Positions 59,295 to 64,000 of a stretch of 64,000 bases of DNA are shown here, in pieces (the first letter of the stretch is position 1; every line of letters starts with the position of its first letter). A model generated the notes under the pieces. It was not told the DNA's origin and searched no databases. It was given only the letters and a program-made list of their open reading frames with translations. The position numbers were made by a program, and so were the translations under genes. This stretch comes from Methylobacterium sp. SyP6R. Its GTDB lineage: Bacteria > Pseudomonadota > Alphaproteobacteria > Rhizobiales > Beijerinckiaceae. The DNA is taken from positions 507,001 to 571,000 of the forward strand of contig NZ_JAAQRC020000002.1 in assembly GCF_019216885.1 (NCBI RefSeq), read 5' to 3'.

Positions 59295-59495
59295 GCGACG
59301 AGAGGATCCTGGCGGCAAGGCGGGTCGGCATTGCAGTCAGGTTCAGTCTCATCGGCGTCGCTGCTCCGGTCGGGCGCCTTCGATAGTCCCGGACGGGAGC
59401 GGGGGCAAGGTCTGTCGAGTACGGGATGATTTTCGGATTTTTCTCGGATGCCGATCGCTCCCGGTTTTCAGGGAGTGTTTGATCGATCGAGTGCT

Positions 59496-59610
59496 TCCTC
59501 CCGTTTGCGACATCATCCTGAGGTGGGATGGTAGGATGGTCCCACACGTCTCAAGTCTTGAGCAGAAAATCCTATTCAAGCAGGTTCTCAGGATGAGGTC
59601 GAGGGTGGGA
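59496..59610. repeat. Interspersed palindromic repeat, diverged copy D
   Basis: About 115 bp. It keeps the outer inverted ends (CATCATCCTGAGGTGGGA / CTCAGGATGAGGTCGAGG, terminal GGGTGGGA), but the central block found in A-C is replaced by unrelated sequence with its own inverted CTCAAG...CTTGAG. It lies in the 425-bp gap between the ABC-F and CHASE2-cyclase genes. Confidence 0.75.
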
Positions 59611-59720
59611 GGGGCGTGGCCGTAGATGAGCCGCAAGCGCAGCCCCACCTCCGCGACGCCGGAGCGATGGTGGGGTAGCACCACCTCGGCTCCGATCCCG
59701 GGGGCGATCCGTGATCCGGA

Positions 59721-61616
59721 TCACACAGGGTTCCGGCCCCCATCCCGCCGCCCGGCGGGCGGTGGGCCGCGCCCCAGCCACACGGCGAGCCCCTGCGCGC
59801 GGCCGCGGATCGCCGTCGGGTGCGGCCCGTCGAAGGTCTCGCCGGGCGCGCCGATGCCGGCAGCACCCAGGAGGTCGCCGCTGACCGCGAGGCGGACGCC
59901 GGCCTGAGAGGCGACCGCGAGCAGGCGGCTCGCGACGTTGACCGTGTCGCCGATCGCCGTGATCTGCTGGTTGGTGTCGCTGCCTAGGCGCGAGAGGATC
60001 ACCGGGCCGTAATGCCCGCCGATCCGCACGTCGAGGGCGCGCCCGGCGCCGGCCAGCTCGGGCTCGTGCCCGATCCACGCGGCGGTGCGCCCGACGAGAT
60101 CGCCCGCCGCCGCGACGGCTCGGGCGCCCGCGGCGGGATCGGGATCGAGCGCGCCGAACACCACCATCGCGCCGTCGCCCATGAAGTTGACGACGAGGCC
60201 GCCGTGCCGGGCGGAGGTCTCGTCGACGAGGTCGTGGAACGCCTTGAGCACCGCGCGGGTGCGGACCGGCCCGAGGCGCTCGCTCTGGCGGGTGAAGCCG
60301 GTGAGGTCGATGAACAGGACCGGGATGTCCCGCGCCACCGGCTCGGCCAGGTAGGCCGGATCCCAGGCGAGGCGGTCCGCCAGGGCGGCGGGCTGCAGCC
60401 GGCGCAACGCCGCCTCCGAGCGCGCCAGGGCGGCGGCCCGGCGGCGGTCCAGGATCTGCCGGGCGACCGCGCAGGGCAGTACCGGGAGCCCGGCCGCCGC
60501 GAGCGGCAGGGCGGCGCTCCACCACACGCCCCCGGCAAAGGCGACGGCGCCCGCCGCCAGCCATCCCGCCAGGAGGAGGAGCACGAGGACGATCGCCGGA
60601 CCGGGCGGAGCGAGCGCGATCAGGAGCGCCGCCGCGGCCGCGAGGACGACGGCGGCGGCGGCGTCGAGCCGCCGCACGCCGATGTCGCGGGTGAGCCCGC
60701 CTCCCATGATCAGGTGGTCGATGCCGGTCGCCAGGAGTTCGACGCCCGGCATCACGGGGTCGAAGGCGGTGGCGAAGGTATCGCTGCCGCCGAGCGCCGT
60801 GACGCCGACCACGACGATGCGGTCGGTCAGCGCCGAGGGCGGGACCGTGCCGTCGAGGAGGCCGGCGGCGCTCACCGTCGGGATCGTGCGCTGCGGTCCG
60901 TAGGGGCGCAGCGGCAGGTGACGGCCGAGGTCGAGCGGGACGGTCGTGGTGCCGATCCGCACGGCGTCCGGGCCCACGACCGGATCGTTGCGGCTCGCCA
61001 GGGCGGCGGCGCGCAGCACGAAGGCGGCGGCGACGTCCTCCCCCGTCCGCACCACGAGGGGCAGGTGGCGCGGGACGCCGGCCGCATCCTCCGACACGTT
61101 GACGAGACCCGAGGCTGCCGCGCGGCCGATCTCGGGAACCGGCCGGTGCAGGGCGGCGGCGACCGGGATGCCGTCCTCGCTCGCGCCGCCCTCGAAGACG
61201 GCCGCCGCGGCCAGGACCGCCGGCACCGCGGCCAGCGCGGTGCCGAGCGCCCGGTCCGCCTCCGGCTGGCGGCCGGCTTCCAGGAACAGGACGTCCACCG
61301 CGAGCGCCCGCGGGCGCGACGCGGCGATGGTCTCGACGATCCGCGTCATCGCCGCGCGCGGGACCGGGAACCCGCCCTCGCGCCGCACCGTCTCGTCGTC
61401 GATGGCGACGATCACGACGTCGGCCGGCGGCCGGCGCGGTCCGGCGAGCCGCAGGCGCAGGTCCGTCAGGGCCGATTCGATCCGGTCGAGGGGTGTCGCG
61501 CGGCCGGCGAGGTGGAGATGGGCGAGCCAGCCGCTCCAGCCGAGGGCGGCGGCGAGCGCGATCAGGGCGAAGCGCCGGTCCAGCCGGCGGCGCGGTCCGG
61601 GCGCGGCCTGCGGCAT
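59721..61616 (-). CDS. CHASE2-domain adenylate/guanylate cyclase
   Basis: A 631-residue membrane cyclase. N-terminal helix (about 15-36), large extracytoplasmic CHASE2 domain ('DVVIVAIDDETVRREGGFPV', 'RALAVDVLFLEAG', 'DRIVVVGVTALGGSDTFAT'), three closely spaced membrane helices (about 320-400) and a class III catalytic domain with 'IPVLFIDLTGFTRQSERLG', 'FMGDGAMVVFGA' and 'SRLGSDTNQQITAIGDTVNV'. The two metal Asp residues are present. It is followed upstream on the same strand by a FecR-domain protein gene, a pairing typical of CHASE2 cyclases. Confidence 0.92.
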   Translation of the reverse strand: MPQAAPGPRRRLDRRFALIALAAALGWSGWLAHLHLAGRATPLDRIESALTDLRLRLAGPRRPPADVVIVAIDDETVRREGGFPVPRAAMTRIVETIAASRPRALAVDVLFLEAGRQPEADRALGTALAAVPAVLAAAAVFEGGASEDGIPVAAALHRPVPEIGRAAASGLVNVSEDAAGVPRHLPLVVRTGEDVAAAFVLRAAALASRNDPVVGPDAVRIGTTTVPLDLGRHLPLRPYGPQRTIPTVSAAGLLDGTVPPSALTDRIVVVGVTALGGSDTFATAFDPVMPGVELLATGIDHLIMGGGLTRDIGVRRLDAAAAVVLAAAAALLIALAPPGPAIVLVLLLLAGWLAAGAVAFAGGVWWSAALPLAAAGLPVLPCAVARQILDRRRAAALARSEAALRRLQPAALADRLAWDPAYLAEPVARDIPVLFIDLTGFTRQSERLGPVRTRAVLKAFHDLVDETSARHGGLVVNFMGDGAMVVFGALDPDPAAGARAVAAAGDLVGRTAAWIGHEPELAGAGRALDVRIGGHYGPVILSRLGSDTNQQITAIGDTVNVASRLLAVASQAGVRLAVSGDLLGAAGIGAPGETFDGPHPTAIRGRAQGLAVWLGRGPPPAGRRDGGRNPV

Positions 61617-61631
61617 CGGGCCGACGATCCT

Positions 61632-62153
61632 TCAGCGCCCGAAGCGTTCGAGGAGCGCCCTGACCCGCTCCTGCGGCCAGCGCCGCACCGCGAGCGGGCT
61701 CCGGTCCATGTCGACGTCGACGCCCTCGCCCGGTCCGAGCGTGACCGCATCGTCCGCGCCGCGCCGCCGCGCGACGACGACGCGTCCCTGCTGCACGAAG
61801 ACCGAGGTCCGCCCGGTGGTCACGTCGACGGCGTAGACGGTGCCGCGCACCGAGGCGATCGCATGGGGCGTGAGGATCTGGAAGCCCTCCCGGCGCACCC
61901 GCGGGCCCGGCGGCAGCGTGACGAGGACGGAGCGGCCGCCGATCTCGGCGCCCTCCAGGTGTCCGTCGCCGTCGCGGTCGATCGGCCGCAGCCCGCTGCC
62001 CTGCTCGGTCTCGAGCACCAGCCCGTCGCTGCAGCGAAGGACGCGCAAGGGCGGATCGAACCGCGTCTCCTCGGTGCAGGGCGACTGGGCCGCGGCTTTT
62101 CCCGCGGCGAGGGTGAAGGCGAGGGCGCTCGCCGCACGGGCCATCGGTCTCAT
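61632..62153 (-). CDS. FecR-domain periplasmic protein
   Basis: A 173-residue protein with a signal peptide ('ARAASALAFTLAAGKAAAQS') and a FecR-like domain ('RVRREGFQILTPHAIASVRG', 'TVYAVDVTTGRTSVFVQQGR', 'VTLGPGEGVDVDMD'). FecR domains next to CHASE2 cyclases are a recurrent pair and presumably act as periplasmic partner or ligand of the CHASE2 sensor. It is not near any sigma-factor gene, so a role in iron signalling is unlikely. The gap to the cyclase gene is 15 bp. Confidence 0.87.
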   Translation of the reverse strand: MRPMARAASALAFTLAAGKAAAQSPCTEETRFDPPLRVLRCSDGLVLETEQGSGLRPIDRDGDGHLEGAEIGGRSVLVTLPPGPRVRREGFQILTPHAIASVRGTVYAVDVTTGRTSVFVQQGRVVVARRRGADDAVTLGPGEGVDVDMDRSPLAVRRWPQERVRALLERFGR

Positions 62154-62272
62154 GCGGGGACGCTCCTTGCTCGGACCCTGCGACGGCTCGCCGAGGGCAG
62201 CCGCCCGGCGGCGCTCACGTCGCCTCCCGGGCTCTCCACGCCCGGGCTTTATGGGCGTGCTTCAAGCTCTAA

Positions 62273-62302
62273 CGCAAGCGAGACATCCGCAAGCGAGACG
62301 TC
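62273..62302. repeat. 2 x 15-bp tandem repeat at the 3' end of the monooxygenase gene
   Basis: CGCAAGCGAGACATC followed by CGCAAGCGAGACGTC, reaching the stop codon (62301-62303, minus strand) of the FAD monooxygenase gene. Confidence 0.85.
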
Positions 62303-63767
62303 AGTCGGCCCTTGCGAGCGCCTGCAGGTACCTTTCCGCCTCGTCCCAGGCGCCGCCTGCCGCCGACAGGCCGACATAGCCGTCGGGCCGGACGACCAGG
62401 AGGCCGGACGCGTCGGGGGGCGAGCGCGGCGCCGGCTCCAGGAGGCCGGGGTAGCGCGCCGTCAGCGCCGCCCCACGTTCCGCGTCGGCGGCGTAGAGGA
62501 CGAAACGAGGGGCGCCGCCGGCGCCCGGCGGTTTTCCGCCATAGGCCTCCGGTTCGAAGCGCGCGCCGGCGCCCGGCCCGACCGACAGGGGCGAGCCCGC
62601 ATAGGCGATCTCGATCTCGCTCATCGTCGTCGCCATCCTGTCGCGGACCGCATGGAAACCGAGCAGGAAGCGCAGCGCGAGGTTGCGCGCGGCCTGGGCC
62701 GCCGGGTTCGCCAGCGTCGCCATGTCGGTGAGCCGGCCGGCATTGCGCAGCACCATGTCTCCCACCGCGCTGCGCTCGGGGCTGTAGCTGTCGAGCAGGC
62801 GAGGATCCGCCTCGCCGCGCTGCACCATCGCCAGTTTCCAGGCGAGGTTCACCGCGTCCTGCATGCCGGTATTCATGCCCTGGCCGCCGGCGGGGCTGTG
62901 AATATGCGCAGCATCCCCGGCCAGCACGACGCGCCCGCGCCGATACTCGGCCACCTTGCGCTCGTTGATGCGGAAATGCGTCAGCCAGACCGGATCGGCG
63001 GCGCGAAAGCCGCCGCCGGCCCGCCGGTCGATGAGGGCCTGCACGTCGGCTAGGGTGGGATCGGGGCGCGGATGCGCCGCGTCCGTCGGGCCCAAGGTGG
63101 CGACGACGCGGGCGCGCCGGCCCGGGATCGGGAAGACCACGAAGGGGCCGTCGCGGTGCAGGTAGGTCGCGATCTCGTCCGGCGGCGGTGCCCCCGGACC
63201 GTCGAGGCGCACGTCGGCGAGGAGCCAGTCGTCGCCCTGCGCCGCGCCCGCAAACGTGAGGCCGAGCCCGTGCCGCACCGCGCTGTGCGCCCCGTCGCAG
63301 CCGATCAGCCACGGCGTCCTCACGCTCTCCTCGCGTCCGTCGGCGTGACGCAGACGCGCCTCGATCCCGTCCTCCGCCGCGTGGAAGCCGACCAGTTCCA
63401 CCTGCCGCTCGACCGTGACGCCGAACGACCGCAGATGCGCCGCGAGGAGCCGCTCGGTGTCCCGCTGCGGGATCATCAGGGCGAAGTTGTAGGCGCTCGC
63501 GATGCCCTCGAACCGGGGAGAGCCGAGGATTGTCTCGCCGCTGCGGATCGAGGCGCCGGGCGCCCGCAGGCCGGCCGCGAGGAAGGCCCCGGTGCAGCCC
63601 ATCCGATCCATGAGTTCGAGCGTGCGCGACCAGACCACCAGGGCCTTCGAGGTCTCGGTGGCGTGGGGCGCGCGGTCGATCAGGCGCACGCCGATGCCGT
63701 AGCGCGCCAGTTCGGCCGCCATGGTCAGGCCGACGGGTCCGGCGCCGACGATGAGAATGTCCGTCAT
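62301..63767 (-). CDS. FAD-dependent aromatic monooxygenase (PheA/TfdB family)
   Basis: A 488-residue flavoprotein hydroxylase. N-terminal dinucleotide motif 'DILIVGAGPVGLTMAAELAR', middle DG motif 'LIGCDGAHSAVRHGLGLTFA', and GD motif 'RGRVVLAGDAAHIHSPAGGQ' followed by 'GMNTGMQDAVNLAWKLAMV'. The C-terminal about 100 residues have a thioredoxin-like module ('RFVLYAADAERGAALTARYP...LLVVRPDGYVGLSA') as in phenol hydroxylase-type enzymes. It uses NAD(P)H and O2 to hydroxylate an aromatic substrate. ATG 63767 (GGAGG-like CCTC complement upstream) is preferred over 63806. Confidence 0.9.
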   Translation of the reverse strand: MTDILIVGAGPVGLTMAAELARYGIGVRLIDRAPHATETSKALVVWSRTLELMDRMGCTGAFLAAGLRAPGASIRSGETILGSPRFEGIASAYNFALMIPQRDTERLLAAHLRSFGVTVERQVELVGFHAAEDGIEARLRHADGREESVRTPWLIGCDGAHSAVRHGLGLTFAGAAQGDDWLLADVRLDGPGAPPPDEIATYLHRDGPFVVFPIPGRRARVVATLGPTDAAHPRPDPTLADVQALIDRRAGGGFRAADPVWLTHFRINERKVAEYRRGRVVLAGDAAHIHSPAGGQGMNTGMQDAVNLAWKLAMVQRGEADPRLLDSYSPERSAVGDMVLRNAGRLTDMATLANPAAQAARNLALRFLLGFHAVRDRMATTMSEIEIAYAGSPLSVGPGAGARFEPEAYGGKPPGAGGAPRFVLYAADAERGAALTARYPGLLEPAPRSPPDASGLLVVRPDGYVGLSAAGGAWDEAERYLQALARAD

Positions 63768-63982
63768 GGGGCCTCCTCTCCTGGGTCTGGGGCGATCGAG
63801 CGCCACGTTGCCGGCGGGGCCTCGAGAGCCCTCTGGGTCGTAGTCGGGCTCGTTTCCGCGGACGATACCTCATCCGCTGCCTGGGGAGCCCTGTATTCCG
63901 CAGAATTGGCCTGCGCTTTGGAAGGGAGCAAAGGAGCGGGATTATTTCCCGAACATTCGAACAACGGAGCGTCCTGCCTCTT

Positions 63983-64000
63983 CACTTAATCCTGAGGTGG
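63983..64000. repeat. Partial fifth copy of the interspersed palindromic repeat at the window edge
   Basis: The last bases (AATCCTGAGGTGG) match the outer end of the CTCATCCTGAGG-type element; the copy runs off the window. The rest of the 3' stretch (63768-63982) shows no gene. Confidence 0.5.

Noticed and set aside
1..64000. tRNA, rRNA, insertion sequence or prophage genes
   Set aside because: None found on reading; no transposase, integrase or structural RNA signature is visible.

Overview
The window reads as a chromosomal segment of a high-GC alphaproteobacterium of the Hyphomicrobiales, most likely Methylobacteriaceae. The support is overall GC richness, a FixL/FixJ oxygen-sensing pair, a MucR/Ros regulator, a phasin, GCG_CRPN-type secreted Gly/Tyr-rich proteins, an Omp25/31-type porin-like barrel, and intergenic palindromic repeats of the 'CTCATCCTGAGG' type common in Bradyrhizobium and Methylobacterium. 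Genus is an inference; no rRNA or tRNA gene is visible. There is no phage, transposase or CRISPR array.

Layout. 0-4 kb: a three-gene sugar-acid-type oxidoreductase cluster and an AraC regulator. 4-9.3 kb: an AT-richer gene-poor stretch, then small secreted proteins (DUF1236-like, LTXXQ/Spy-like, a phospholipase A2-like protein, three Gly/Tyr-rich proteins). 9.7-27 kb: a stress and low-oxygen block with a TAXI-type binding protein, an ATPase-less ABC membrane protein, DUF892, universal stress protein, Hsp20, a CBS/phasin/alcohol dehydrogenase operon, a Tat-exported MBL alkylsulfatase, HdeD, MscS, aquaporin, and a formylglycine-generating enzyme coupled to an arylsulfatase. 27-34 kb: methyltransferase, MucR, FixL-FixJ, a lone receiver, a perfect 29 x 14-bp tandem array, a broken hybrid kinase and a frameshifted OmpA-like gene. 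34-42 kb: MBL hydrolase/CMD pair, a class III cyclase facing an ABC binding protein, and an Omp25 barrel. 42-46 kb: RND efflux genes. 46-53 kb: remnants of atpC and fabI, truncated DUF3141, acetate kinase, phosphotransacetylase, AI-2E permease and a DUF4344 metallopeptidase. 54-64 kb: an amino-acid ABC importer with racemase, an ABC-F ATPase, a CHASE2 cyclase with its FecR partner, and an FAD monooxygenase.

Unifying theme. Sequences matching the FixK/FNR consensus TTG(A/C)-N6-(T/G)CAA recur in promoter positions before the stress genes (8064, 13751, 13801, 14709, 21138, 23233, 31441, 51698; one-mismatch site at 17594). FixL-FixJ lies in the same block, so much of the 8-53 kb region looks like an oxygen-limitation regulon: chaperone, USP, phasin, alcohol dehydrogenase and the acetate kinase/phosphotransacetylase pair. 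No fixK gene is in the window.

Two kinds of repeat shape the region. Four complete and one partial copies of a 115-146 bp palindromic interspersed repeat occur; one sits at a deletion-scarred locus (46.1-47.3 kb) where atpC is extended and fabI and DUF3141 are truncated. In addition there are many short perfect tandem repeats (10-21 bp, often 15, 14 or 12) at or just upstream of start codons or inside signal peptides.
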